DNA of 64,000 nucleotides from SAR202 cluster bacterium bin22 (GTDB lineage: Bacteria > Chloroflexota > Dehalococcoidia > Lucifugimonadales > UBA3495). The notes beneath the pieces were generated by a model. It made no database searches. It saw nothing but the letters and a program-made list of their open reading frames with translations, and had not been told where the DNA came from. Shown here one piece after another: positions 53,953-62,908 of this stretch (position 1 is the first letter of the stretch; every line of letters begins with the position of its first letter). The stretch is taken from positions 744,001 to 808,000 of the forward strand of contig MPMM01000001.1 in the NCBI GenBank assembly GCA_002238505.1, in the 5' to 3' direction. The position numbers were made by a program, and so were the translations under genes.

Positions 53953-55578
53953 CTACCAGGCCGCCGCGTGCCCATCTCCCCTCGGGTCCGACGCGCCCTT
54001 CAGGACTCCCGTCTCCAGGTCTCGGACAATCAACTGCACCTTGCCATCATTGATTCCCGGCCGCCTTCTCACGACCCGGTGTCCCAGGGCTTCCAGTTCC
54101 TTGTCGATTTCCTCCGGCATCCCCGCTTCCAGCCTGAGTTCCATGGGAGTCTTCAGGCTGGCGGGGTCGGTTCCGGGGAAACTCCACCAGCGCGGCGCTT
54201 CCACCGCGTCCTGCGGGTCCATCCCGTGGTCAATCAGGTTGGAAAGCACCTGAAGCCCGCACTGCGGCTGGTAATCACCCCCGGGGGTGCCGCCAACTAT
54301 CGCCGGCTGCCCGTCCCTGAATGCCATATAACAGTTCAGGGTGTGCATTGTCCTCTTGCCGGGTTCGATAACGTTGGGGTGACCCGGTTCCAGGCTGAAT
54401 CCGCGCCCGCCCCGGTTGTTGAACAGAATTCCCGTACCCTCGGACACGAACCCCGATCCAAAGGAGTTGGAGAGGCTGTGTATCCAGGAAACACAGTTGC
54501 CGGCCCCGTCCGCCACGCAGAAGTACGTGGTGTTGCCGTCGCCGCTTTCACCGAAGGCCGGCTGCGTGTTGTTGGCCCGAGCCGGGTCTATTTCCGGCCG
54601 TCGCCGAGCAGCGTATGGCTTGGAGATCAACTCGTCCAGCGGCCACTCCACAAAGCGGGGGTCGCCGGCCAGCCTGTTGCGGTCTTCGTAGGCGATCTTC
54701 TTGGCCTCCGTCATCAAATGGATGGCCTGGCTTGAATTCTGGCCCATGGATCCCAGGTCAAAATCCTCAACCAGGTTCAGCATCTCCAGAAGCAGGAAGC
54801 CCTGGGTCGGGGGCTGCGTCTGGTACACCGTATAATCGCGATAAGTCGTGGCAATGGGGTCGTAAATATCATGCCGGTGTTCTGCAAAGTCCGACTCGGT
54901 GAACAGGGCGCCGGCCTTTCTCAAACCCGCCACCATCCGGCGCGCCAGGTCGCCCCGGTAGAACTCGTCAGCCCCGCCCTGCGCCACCTGTTGCAAACTC
55001 CGCGCCAGATCCCGGTTGACCAGCAACTCGCCTTCGGCCTTCATCCCTCCATTGGACCCATAAATGGCGGCGCTGGCCGGAAACTGGGACAGCTTGTCCA
55101 CCGCGTGGGCAAAATTGCGGCCGATTCCCGGCGATACCGGAAAACCCTCTTCCGCGTATCCAATGGCCGGCTCCAGCAGGCTTGCGAAGGGCATGGTACA
55201 GAATCGCCGGTGCATCTCCTCCCAGGCGGCAATTTCCCCCGGCACGGTAATGGAATGGGGTCCATCTATCGGCATGTACTCGTAGCCCTGCGACAGGTAG
55301 TAGTCGGCCGTGGCTCCCGTGGGCGCGGCCCCGCTGCTGTTAATGCCGGTAAGCTGGCCCGTAGCGGCCTCATGCGCCAGGATGAACGAATCTCCTCCCA
55401 TGCTGCACAGGGGCACCAGCGTAACGGTCTCCACTGCGGCCACTGCCAGGGCGGCGTCAAAGGCGTTGCCGCCCTCCCGCATAACCTGGATCCCCGTAGA
55501 GGCTGCCAGTGGCGAGTTGGAACAGACGATGCCCCGGCTGCCATAGACCAGACTCCTGGACAAGTTTCCAGTCACCAT
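53953..55578 (-). CDS. Gamma-glutamyltransferase family protein
   Basis: A 541-residue Ntn-hydrolase proenzyme. The N-terminal region GIVCSNSPLAASTGIQVMRE followed by GGNAFDAALA is the family start. Autocleavage should occur before the threonine in DGNTTYFCVADGAGNCVSWI, the nucleophile of the small subunit, and GGTPGGDYQPQCGLQV completes the site. No signal peptide is visible, so it is likely cytoplasmic, and some such proteins act on substrates other than glutathione (for example cephalosporin acylase-like or YwrD-type). GAGGAGGAG precedes the ATG. Confidence 0.92.
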   Translation of the reverse strand: MVTGNLSRSLVYGSRGIVCSNSPLAASTGIQVMREGGNAFDAALAVAAVETVTLVPLCSMGGDSFILAHEAATGQLTGINSSGAAPTGATADYYLSQGYEYMPIDGPHSITVPGEIAAWEEMHRRFCTMPFASLLEPAIGYAEEGFPVSPGIGRNFAHAVDKLSQFPASAAIYGSNGGMKAEGELLVNRDLARSLQQVAQGGADEFYRGDLARRMVAGLRKAGALFTESDFAEHRHDIYDPIATTYRDYTVYQTQPPTQGFLLLEMLNLVEDFDLGSMGQNSSQAIHLMTEAKKIAYEDRNRLAGDPRFVEWPLDELISKPYAARRRPEIDPARANNTQPAFGESGDGNTTYFCVADGAGNCVSWIHSLSNSFGSGFVSEGTGILFNNRGGRGFSLEPGHPNVIEPGKRTMHTLNCYMAFRDGQPAIVGGTPGGDYQPQCGLQVLSNLIDHGMDPQDAVEAPRWWSFPGTDPASLKTPMELRLEAGMPEEIDKELEALGHRVVRRRPGINDGKVQLIVRDLETGVLKGASDPRGDGHAAAW

Positions 55579-55634
55579 CTCTCCTCCTCAGGTCACTTCC
55601 ATTTAAATTCTTTCGCTCATCTCAAGCCACAAAT

Positions 55635-55892
55635 CATGCTGCCCTCAGCACAGCCAAAAGGCCGCAAATCCTTCCTTGCCGACATCCGCCGGGAAAAAGT
55701 CATGTCGCCCTGAGCTTGCCGAAGGGCCCAAAATCACCGCCACATTTCAAGGCAGGGGCTACTCTACCATTGGCACAGTTAGTCTCCCCGCAATGAAATC
55801 ATGCCCCCTGAACTCCCCGAAGACCCTCAAATCCCTCCTGCCGAAACCCCCAAGGCATTAAGTCAATGTCGCCCTGAGCTTGCCGAAGGGCC
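55635..55892 (+). repeat. Three copies of the GCCCTGAGCTTGCCGAAGGG family
   Basis: A degenerate copy at 55635-55663 and two good copies at 55701-55728 and 55865-55892. The two good copies are followed by the shared segment CCACATTTCAAGGCAGGGGC (at about 55740 and 55902), so the repeated unit is longer, about 165 bases. Confidence 0.65.
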
Positions 55893-55984
55893 TAAAGTCT
55901 CCGCCACATTTCAAGGCAGGGGCAACTCAACCATCACCACCATCAGTCCTTCCGCAATGGAAGCATCTCCCCACGCCCTGCCGC

Positions 55985-56347
55985 CTAACCCGATTCCTCG
56001 TCCCGGAAAGCATTGCAGGCCGTAGTCAAAGCCGCCGTGCCACCCATTACGAACGCCACACCCACCGTCTCCGCGATCTCCTCCTCCGTTGCTCCAACGG
56101 CCCGCGCCCGGTTGGCGATATTCCTGACTCCATCCGGGTGGGCCATAATCGCGTCGCACAGCATGGTCATCAACACCTTCACCTTATGGGGGAGGGCCCC
56201 ATCCGTCAGGACGTGGTTCCTGACGTCCATTATTTCCTTGTACAGTTCCGGCGAGTTGCTTTCCAGCTTGGCTTGCCAGGCTCCGGGATTGGGCAGAGTC
56301 ATCTTATCCATCGCATACGTTGTTAGTGTCTTGCCTGTGAACTCCAA
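55985..56347 (-). CDS. Carboxymuconolactone decarboxylase (AhpD-like) family protein
   Basis: A small all-helical protein of 120 residues. SPELYKEIMDVRNHVLTDGA, LPHKVKVLMTMLCDAIMAH and RARAVGATEEEIAETVGVAF give the CMD-domain pattern, ending with a helix containing AALTTACNAF. The CxxC of AhpD is replaced by a single cysteine before the conserved histidine (CDAIMAH), so disulfide reductase activity is unlikely. The start codon is TTG and weakly supported; MDKMTLPNPG at 56311 is an alternative. It lies just after the amidase gene stop on the same strand. Confidence 0.82.
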   Translation of the reverse strand: MEFTGKTLTTYAMDKMTLPNPGAWQAKLESNSPELYKEIMDVRNHVLTDGALPHKVKVLMTMLCDAIMAHPDGVRNIANRARAVGATEEEIAETVGVAFVMGGTAALTTACNAFRDEESG

Positions 56348-56366
56348 TGCGCCATATAGTCTGGAC

Positions 56367-57791
56367 CTAAATTGGCGGTTTCCGGTTATGCCAGGGTGTC
56401 GCCTGCTCGTAGGCGTATGCCACGTTTAGTACCGTTGCCTCGGCGTAGGGCCGCCCGGCAATCTGTAGTGCCAGCGGCAGTCCGCCCTCTCCCTCGTCCG
56501 TATATCCGCAGGGGATTGACAGGGCCGGCGCTCCGCTGAGGCTGTAGGGCCCCCGGAAGCTTCCCTCCACCAGCGCCCGGACCGCGGACTCCTTGCTGGC
56601 CACGCCGGTCGTAAAGTCCAGCTTTCCCGCCGGCGCCGACGACGTGGGTTGAATGAGTACATCCACCTCGTCCAGAAGGTCCAGCACCTGCTGCCGGATC
56701 AGGGCTCGCAGTTTCTGTGCCTTGTAATACGCCTGCCCTGGAATCAGGTTGCCCGCCATAAATGCTATGCGGGTGTTCAAGTGATAGTCTTCCGGCCTTT
56801 CCCGCAGCCATTCCGGACGCAGGCTGACCCGTTCCGTATGGGTTATGGTCCTCACAATGGCCCCGGTGTGCCTGGCCAGCGGCAGCGAAACTTCCCGTAC
56901 ATCCGCCCCCAGTTCCGCCAGCACGTCGGCCGCGGCAGCCACAGCATCCCGCGTCTGCAAGTCCAGCCCCAGGGCCGGGTCCATCAACTCCTTGACTAGC
57001 CCCACGCGAAGGCCGCGAATATTCCCGGTAAGGCCGCCCACGTAATCCGGCACCGACACCCTGCCCGTGTAGGGGTCATTGGGGTCATAACCCGCAATGG
57101 CCCCGATGGTAGCTGCGCAGTCAGTAACCGTGCGCGAAATGGGCCCAATCGTGTCCACCGACCAGGAAGCCCCGTCCACGCCATACCGGCTAACGCGCCC
57201 CCACGTAGGCCGTATGCCCACCAGGCCACAGTTGGCCGCCGGTCCCCGGATTGAGCCACCCGTGTCCTCACCCAGCGAAGTCGCGCATAAAAACCCGGCC
57301 GTGGCCGCCCCCGAACCGGTGCTGGAGGTCCCCGGGTTTCGCTCCAGGTCCCACGGATTCCGCGCCGCCCCAAAATAAGAGCATATGGGGTCGCCCATGG
57401 CGAACTCGCTCATGTTCAGCTTGCCCAGGATCACTGCCCCAGCCCGCCGCAGGTTCGACACCACCGTGGCATCAAAGTCCGGAACAAAGTCCTCCCGAAT
57501 CTTGGATCCGTCCGAATTCCTTACACCCCGGACGTATATCTGGTCCTTTATCCCAACTGGAACGCCGTGCAGGGGACCCCGGTTCTCGCCCCGTCCAATC
57601 TCATCTCCCGCCTGGCGGGCCTCCTCCCTTGCCTGGTCCCCGCAGACGGTAATATAGGCATTGAGTTTGCCGCCCACCTCTTCAATCCGCGACAGGTATG
57701 CGTCAACCGCCTCCAGCGGACTTACTTCCTTGCTCCGGATGGCTTTCCTCAACTCTGTGGCCGACAGGTACGGAATTTCGTTAGAATTCAT
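56367..57791 (-). CDS. Amidase (amidase signature family, GatA/AtzE-like)
   Basis: A 474-residue amidase with the Ser-cisSer-Lys triad: lysine in PVGIKDQ, the cis-serine in NPGTSSTGSGAATAG, and the nucleophile in GEDTGGSIRGPAANCGLVGI. It hydrolyses a carboxamide. The upstream gene encodes a GatC-like small subunit and overlaps it by 11 bases, as in GatCA and in the AtzG-AtzE amidohydrolase pair. With no gatB here and GTSSTGSG in place of the GGSSGGS seen in GatA, a stand-alone catabolic amidase is more likely than tRNA amidotransferase (inference). Confidence 0.85.
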   Translation of the reverse strand: MNSNEIPYLSATELRKAIRSKEVSPLEAVDAYLSRIEEVGGKLNAYITVCGDQAREEARQAGDEIGRGENRGPLHGVPVGIKDQIYVRGVRNSDGSKIREDFVPDFDATVVSNLRRAGAVILGKLNMSEFAMGDPICSYFGAARNPWDLERNPGTSSTGSGAATAGFLCATSLGEDTGGSIRGPAANCGLVGIRPTWGRVSRYGVDGASWSVDTIGPISRTVTDCAATIGAIAGYDPNDPYTGRVSVPDYVGGLTGNIRGLRVGLVKELMDPALGLDLQTRDAVAAAADVLAELGADVREVSLPLARHTGAIVRTITHTERVSLRPEWLRERPEDYHLNTRIAFMAGNLIPGQAYYKAQKLRALIRQQVLDLLDEVDVLIQPTSSAPAGKLDFTTGVASKESAVRALVEGSFRGPYSLSGAPALSIPCGYTDEGEGGLPLALQIAGRPYAEATVLNVAYAYEQATPWHNRKPPI

Positions 57792-57981
57792 CCTGCGCCT
57801 CCTGGCCGAGGAGTATTAGCGGCAAAGGTTCAATACCGTTGGCTCCTGGCACGTCGATTGCTGCCATTGCCTCCAGAATAGCGTTAAGACTGTAGCCCAC
57901 CTGGGTCAGTTCCGGCTCCTGAATATCCAGTCCCACGGAACGCCCCAAAGCATGGATTTCATCGTTGGTCAGGTCTGCCAT
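57781..57981 (-). CDS. GatC/AtzG-like small subunit
   Basis: A 66-residue helical protein, MADLTNDEIHALGRSVGLDI followed by SLNAILEAMAAIDVPGANGI and EPLPL, resembling GatC and AtzG, which wrap around and stabilise the amidase subunit. AGGAGG lies 4 bases before this ATG; the frame reaches 58002. It overlaps the amidase start by 11 bases, so the two are translationally coupled. Confidence 0.78.
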   Translation of the reverse strand: MADLTNDEIHALGRSVGLDIQEPELTQVGYSLNAILEAMAAIDVPGANGIEPLPLILLGQEAQDEF

Positions 57982-58206
57982 AAGACCTCCTGAAATCTTC
58001 AAAAAGCTGGCCTGTCAAGTAATCGCAATGGTAACATACGCCGAAACTTTTGGCCGTGCCAGGAAGTGGTTCCAGTTCCCTTCCCTGCCTGGACACTCTT
58101 ATTGACATAACCGCGATAATGATTGGGCCTCTCGTCGTCAGCGGCCCTTCCAGCGTCTTTCGAAAGCGGCGACTCCCTGCGAACCCTGCGCTATTGGAGG
58201 TTTACC

Positions 58207-58809
58207 TTGCTAGACCAGTCAAGGACCACAAGAAACTACCTCTCTCGGGTAAGGGGAATAGCATTGTTGCCCCACGAGCGGGTAGCCCGTGTCTTTTCGC
58301 TGGAAGAGGGGTTGTTGGACGAACCCACCGGCAATGGCCAGTTGCTTATCACCACCAACCATCGAATCCTGTTCTTTCGGGATGACGGCAGTTCCAGGGA
58401 AGCAACCCTTTTGCCCCTGGAGGAGCTGAAGGGAATCGTCGTTGATACCGCGCCCAGGGGAACCCTGTCCCCCCTCCGGGGCATCCTGACCCTGGTGGCA
58501 GCCCTGGCCTTCTACCTGCTGGTGGCCTACTGGATGGCAGACCAGTTCAGCGGGCCCGGCATCCCCGGTTTCAATATCGACTTTGTTCCCTTCGTCCTGC
58601 TGGTAGCCGTTCTGGTGGGCGCTTGGCTCTACTGGAGGCACAATGTCCGGCGCGCCGGCGGCAAAGTCACCCTGCAGGGCTCAAACTGGAACTTATCCTT
58701 TTCTGTTGTCGGCGCCGAGCGCATTCCCGACATCAACGACGTTGTGGAAAGCCTGTTCCTGTGCCGCGAGGAACGCTGGGACTCCCTCTCTGGCCCCCAC
58801 CCGGGCTGA
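58207..58809 (+). CDS. Membrane protein with PH-like domain, unknown function
   Basis: A 200-residue protein. The first half (LLPHERVARVFSLEEGLLDE, GQLLITTNHRILFFRDDGSS, LPLEELKGIVV) looks like a bacterial PH-like domain. Two hydrophobic helices follow (ILTLVAALAFYLLVAYWMAD and VPFVLLVAVLVGAWLYW), and a short beta-rich tail with KVTLQGSNWNLSFSV. Function unknown. The start is TTG with GGAGG 6 bases upstream. Confidence 0.72.
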   Translation: MLDQSRTTRNYLSRVRGIALLPHERVARVFSLEEGLLDEPTGNGQLLITTNHRILFFRDDGSSREATLLPLEELKGIVVDTAPRGTLSPLRGILTLVAALAFYLLVAYWMADQFSGPGIPGFNIDFVPFVLLVAVLVGAWLYWRHNVRRAGGKVTLQGSNWNLSFSVVGAERIPDINDVVESLFLCREERWDSLSGPHPG

Positions 58810-58930
58810 ACGCCCTTCCTTTGCCCTTCCCTCTTTCAGGGGCAATAGGAAATGGGCGTGTCGGGGATGTCCCATGTCCGGTTCCGCCCTCACAGCAAGC
58901 TATTACGCAACAAGGCGCAATCGGGCCCTG

Positions 58931-59995
58931 CTACCCCAGCGGTAGCGCCGGGTCAATGTCCAGGTCCAGCCCGAACTCCTCACCCCGGCTGTACTGGAAA
59001 TATGCACAGGCGGCAATCATCGCTCCGTTGTCCGTACACAGGACCGGCGGCGGAATTAGCACCGGCAGCGACGCCGCCCCGGTAATATCTGCCCTCAACC
59101 TGGCGTTGGCGGTCACGCCCCCGCCCAGCACAATTCCCCTGGCGTTGTACCGTTTCGCCATCTCCAGGGTTTTCACCACCATTACCTCCACTACCGAAGC
59201 CTGGAAGTTGGCGGCCATTTCCCCAACCAGCCGGTTAACCTTCTCCTCCACATCCTTGCTTCCGGCGGATTCCGGATCCCTCGGATACAATCCCTGCGCC
59301 TGGGCCAGGTGCAGCAGTGCCGTCTTGACTCCGCTGAAGCTGAAATCCAGCGTGTCCCGCATCCAGGCTCGGGGCAATGGCGGAAATTCGTCCCCTGCCA
59401 CTCCGTCCGACGCCTTCTGTATTTCCGGCCCGCCGGGAAATCCCAGCCCCAGAATGCGCGCCGCCTTGTCGAAGGCTTCCCCCGCGGCGTCGTCCCGGGT
59501 TCGCCCCACCAGCCGATACTGGCCGTGTCCCTCCATCAGGATCAGGTCTGTGTGCCCGCCCGACGCCACCAGGCAGGCCAGGGGAAACCCCGGACTATCC
59601 TCCGGTGGTTCCTCCGACCCCCGCGCCAGCCACGAAGCATAGATATGCCCCTCAAGGTGGTTAACCCCCACCAGCGGCTTGCCCAGGCTCAAGGCAAGGG
59701 CCTTGGCCGTATTCAGACCCGTCAGCAGGGAACCCGCCAGGCCGGGCCCGTAAGTTGCGGCAACCACGTCAACATCGTCCAGGTCCACCTGGCTGTCCGA
59801 TAGCGCCTTCTCCAGCGCCGGGGCCATGTCACGGATATGCTGCCTCGATGCCACCTCCGGTACCACTCCCCCGTAAGGCGCGTGCAGCTGCACCTGCGAT
59901 GAAACAATGTTGGACAGCAGCTGTCGGCCGTCTTCAACCACTCCCACTGCCGTCTCGTCGCAGGACGTTTCTATTCCAAGTATCTTTAGTCCCAT
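58931..59995 (-). CDS. tsaD: tRNA N6-adenosine threonylcarbamoyltransferase TsaD
   Basis: A 354-residue ASKHA-fold metalloenzyme that completes t6A37 modification of ANN-decoding tRNAs. It begins LKILGIETSCDETAVGVVED and has the metal motif NHLEGHIYASW, VEVMVVKTLEMAKRYN, VLGGGVTANARLRADI and CTDNGAMIAACAYFQY. Length and layout are normal. A serine-rich extension is absent. No tsaB or tsaE is nearby. Confidence 0.95.
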   Translation of the reverse strand: MGLKILGIETSCDETAVGVVEDGRQLLSNIVSSQVQLHAPYGGVVPEVASRQHIRDMAPALEKALSDSQVDLDDVDVVAATYGPGLAGSLLTGLNTAKALALSLGKPLVGVNHLEGHIYASWLARGSEEPPEDSPGFPLACLVASGGHTDLILMEGHGQYRLVGRTRDDAAGEAFDKAARILGLGFPGGPEIQKASDGVAGDEFPPLPRAWMRDTLDFSFSGVKTALLHLAQAQGLYPRDPESAGSKDVEEKVNRLVGEMAANFQASVVEVMVVKTLEMAKRYNARGIVLGGGVTANARLRADITGAASLPVLIPPPVLCTDNGAMIAACAYFQYSRGEEFGLDLDIDPALPLG

Positions 59996-60111
59996 TTGGT
60001 CTCTCTTCTATCCAGTTTGAAATCTCTCCGGCCCAACGCCTGTCTAATCGCCAATCTATCGGAACCCATCCTGACAGCGCAGCAGCGTATCAATGATGGG
60101 CCAGTATTTGA

Positions 60112-60141
60112 CCGTCTTTCCGGCGAAAGCCGGAATCCAGA
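60112..60141 (+). repeat. CTTTCCGGCGAAAGCCGGAATCC repeat, copy 3
   Basis: It is identical over 30 bases to 53641-53669 apart from the last base and is preceded by a similar ATGGGCC.GTATTTGA context. Confidence 0.65.
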
Positions 60142-60294
60142 AAGGCATTAAGCAAAATCCCTTCTCGGAACAACCCGTTTCTTAAATCTGCATTACCGCC
60201 CACTGGTCCCTTCCCTCTAGACACCGGAAAGTCGGCTCCGCTTCAAAAGCCTTGGATCATACCTGCATCCAGGTCGGCATGAATGCCCCTTAAT

Positions 60295-60951
60295 TCAGCC
60301 CCGTTTCTTAAAGAGATATGCTGCGGCTGCTTCAACAGTCTTGAACCTCGCCCTACTCGGCGGTCTGTCCAAATCGGCGTCCACCATTTCAGCAGTAAGA
60401 GTTACCCCTTTCGAAGTCTTGAAGCATGAAGCCAATATGGCTGGAGCCGTCTCCAAACGGCAATCATCTCCCACGAACACTCCGGCCAGAGAGTAACTTG
60501 GGTCCACAAATGCGCGTCGGGCATCATAATGCTCGTCATTCGCAACCAGCAGTCCTCCGGGCGCCAGGAATCTCCCACAACTTTGGGAAATCAGCCCGGC
60601 ATTCAAGGATATTAGCGAATCAAATGATTCTTTAGGTGCGGTGTCAAAGGTGTGGTAGTCCTGCTCGTAGCAACGAATGTCAGCCGGTTCGGGATACAAC
60701 TTGCTCCGGTCAATGTACTCTCGCAAGTCAGTATCGGCCAGCATCTTGCTTATGCCAGAAAGCGAATCCACATAGGAAACGTGGGGAAAGTACAGTGACG
60801 GTGTAACATCCAAATAGCTTCCAGGGTAAAGAACCCGCTTAATATTGAACGATTGCTTTACCTGCAAGAACACAGAATGCAGGCCCATATCGCCCGCAGT
60901 ACCGGTCCCATAATTGGCTTTATAAATGTCTAAAGGTCTTCTCGAAGGCAT
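60295..60951 (-). CDS. Conserved hypothetical, Rossmann-like protein
   Basis: A 218-residue protein with a Rossmann-like beginning: FNIKRVLYPGSYLDVTPSLY, then FPHVSYVDSLSGISKMLADT, and later FDSLISLNAGLISQSCGRFL and APGGLLVANDEHYDARRAF. This resembles S-adenosylmethionine methyltransferases without a firm motif GxGxG, so I give no activity. The ATG has no good binding site, and base use is somewhat less G+C rich than the neighbours. Repeat arrays lie both sides, so it may be a transferred gene (inference). Confidence 0.62.
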   Translation of the reverse strand: MPSRRPLDIYKANYGTGTAGDMGLHSVFLQVKQSFNIKRVLYPGSYLDVTPSLYFPHVSYVDSLSGISKMLADTDLREYIDRSKLYPEPADIRCYEQDYHTFDTAPKESFDSLISLNAGLISQSCGRFLAPGGLLVANDEHYDARRAFVDPSYSLAGVFVGDDCRLETAPAILASCFKTSKGVTLTAEMVDADLDRPPSRARFKTVEAAAAYLFKKRG

Positions 60952-61008
60952 CTTGAATCAGCTGAGCAAATTATGATCGGGGATGGACTATAAGTGGCCG
61001 ACACCATC

Positions 61009-61340
61009 CAGCCATAAATCATGTCGCCCTGAGCGCAGCCGAAGGGCCCCAAATCTCTCCCGACTGTCCGGTCAGAGGTACGAAAGTTGGTTGCAGGGCA
61101 TTCTAGTCTTGAATCCAAACTACAGGCGGCAACATCTCCCAAGCCATAAATCATGTCGCCCTGAGCTTGCCGAAGGGCCTGAAATCCCACCCCACTGTCA
61201 GGTCAGAGGTACGAAAGTTGGTTACAGGGCATTCTAGTCTTAAATCCAAACTACAGGCGGCAACATCCCCCAAGCCATAAGTCATGTCGCCCTGAGCTTG
61301 CCGAAGGGCCTGACAATCCACCCTCACTGTCGGCTGCGGG
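61009..61340 (+). repeat. 131-bp tandem repeat array carrying the dispersed core
   Basis: Two full units (61009-61140, 61141-61271) and a partial third (from 61272). Each contains CATAAATCATGTCGCC, the core GCCCTGAGCTTGCCGAAGGG and then GGTCAGAGGTACGAAAGTTG. Units A and B differ at only a handful of positions. A half unit seems to precede the first at about 60977. Confidence 0.75.
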
Positions 61341-61515
61341 TCCGAGAGCCAGTCTGCCCAACCAAAATCTCCCCGGGACGCCCTTCCCACCTTCCAGAAT
61401 CCCTCCCTTAACTCGCTCGCCGCCCCCCAACCGCTCCTCGCAACAAACACCGGGCTTGCCCCATAACCAGCTTCGAACACAATCATCGTATGTTTGCCCG
61501 TTTCACCAGTCAACT

Positions 61516-61544
61516 TTGCAGGACTAACCCGCAAATGCTATCAT
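61516..61544 (+). promoter_or_regulatory. Promoter of the CNNM/CorC-type gene
   Basis: TTGCAG (61516-61521), a 17-base spacer ending TGC, and TATCAT (61539-61544). The start would be near 61551, giving a leader of about 74 bases. Confidence 0.65.
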
Positions 61545-61559
61545 CCTTTACGGCAACAT

Positions 61560-61584
61560 CATCGCATCGCTTTCAAATGCGATG
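61560..61584 (+). promoter_or_regulatory. Inverted repeat in the leader of the CNNM/CorC-type gene
   Basis: CATCGCAT (61560-61567) and ATGCGATG (61577-61584) form a perfect 8-bp palindrome with a 9-base spacer, just after the predicted transcription start. It could be an operator or an RNA hairpin. Confidence 0.45.
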
Positions 61585-61624
61585 AACATTACTAACTGAT
61601 ATCAGGAGGCCTTAGAGTTCCAAT

Positions 61625-62908
61625 ATGGAATCTGACGATTTAGGTAGGTTAATTTTACTCGTAATCTGCCTCGGTTTGTCCGCCTTTTTCTCTTCCTCGG
61701 AGACTGCTTTCATTGCGCTTCCCAGGGCGCGTCTGCTTCACCTCATCAGTACGGGCCGTGCCAACGCCAAGTTGGTGGAACGCCTCATCCAGCGGCCGGA
61801 AAGGCTCCTGGCCACGGTTCTGCTCAGCAACAACCTCGTAAACACCGCCGCCGCTGCGCTGGGTACTGCCATTGCCCTGAGTTTGATCGAGAATGAAGGC
61901 GTCGCCGTGCTGGTGGCTACTGGTGGCGTTACCCTCCTCCTCTTGATCTTCAGCGAGACTTTGCCCAAGACCGTCGCCTGGAACCGGTCCGAAGCCCTCG
62001 CTCTCGCCTATGCCAGGCCACTCTCCATCGTGGAATTTGTCCTTTCTCCCGGGGTGAAGGTTCTCCAGTTGATAACCAACCTCTTCACCAGAATGCTGGG
62101 CATTACCAGTTCCACCAACGCAGTCAGTGAGGGTGAAATTCGCACCCTCATTGAAGTGGGCGCTCAAACGGGGGCGGTAGAGCAGACCGAAGCGGAACTC
62201 CTCGACAAGGTCTTTCGCTTTGGCGACCAGCAGGTCCAGGAAATTATGACTCCCCGCACCGAAATAGTGTGGGTGGAAGAAGGCACAACCCTGCGCAACT
62301 TCCTTTCCTTGTATGCCGAGCGCAACCACACTCGCTTCCCCGTGTTCGAAGGGGATACCGAGAATGTCAAAGGGGTCCTTTCCAACAAGGACGTGCTGCT
62401 GGCCCTTGGCAAGGACGAACTGGGTCTTGAAGACAGCGTAACCTCGCTCCTTCGCGACGCGCATTTCGTGCCTGAAACCAAGACGGTTGCCGATACCTTC
62501 TCGGAAATGCAACAGGCGGGTTATGGCCTGGTGCTTACCGTCGACGAATTTGGCGGCATTGCTGGCCTCGTAACCCTGAAGCAGATGCTGGAAGTAATTG
62601 TGGGCCAGGTTGATGAGGAGCGTGGGGAGTCCAACGAAGGCTACTCGCAGGTGGATGAGAATACCTACAGGCTGGATGCCAGCACCACGATCCTGCAGGC
62701 CAGGGACAGGTTCAACCTCAACTTCCCCGAAGGTGATTACCAGACGGTTGCGGGTTTCATTCTCGACCGCCTCGGCTATATCCCGGAAGCGGGAGAAATT
62801 GTCCAGTATGAAAGCCTGACAGTCACGGTCCGTTCCATGAGCGGCGTACGCATCGAGGAAGTCCTCGTCCAGCATCAGGAAGTTGTTTCGACAGAGGAAA
62901 CGGCGTGA
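61625..62908 (+). CDS. CNNM/CorC-type transporter (DUF21, CBS pair, CorC_HlyC)
   Basis: A 427-residue membrane protein of the HlyC/CorC family, related to magnesium and cobalt efflux proteins. A DUF21 membrane domain (residues 1-180, with SAFFSSSETAFIALPRARLL) leads to two CBS domains (MTPRTEIVWVEEGTTLRNFL at the first) and a C-terminal CorC_HlyC domain (FGGIAGLVTLKQMLEVIVGQ). AGGAGG is 15 bases from the ATG, an unusually long spacing. The stop overlaps the next start by GTGA. Confidence 0.9.
   Translation: MESDDLGRLILLVICLGLSAFFSSSETAFIALPRARLLHLISTGRANAKLVERLIQRPERLLATVLLSNNLVNTAAAALGTAIALSLIENEGVAVLVATGGVTLLLLIFSETLPKTVAWNRSEALALAYARPLSIVEFVLSPGVKVLQLITNLFTRMLGITSSTNAVSEGEIRTLIEVGAQTGAVEQTEAELLDKVFRFGDQQVQEIMTPRTEIVWVEEGTTLRNFLSLYAERNHTRFPVFEGDTENVKGVLSNKDVLLALGKDELGLEDSVTSLLRDAHFVPETKTVADTFSEMQQAGYGLVLTVDEFGGIAGLVTLKQMLEVIVGQVDEERGESNEGYSQVDENTYRLDASTTILQARDRFNLNFPEGDYQTVAGFILDRLGYIPEAGEIVQYESLTVTVRSMSGVRIEEVLVQHQEVVSTEETA

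Noticed and set aside
61009-61340. Tandem repeats as a CRISPR array
   Set aside because: The units are about 131 bases and repeat over their whole length; there are no short repeats with unique spacers and no cas genes.
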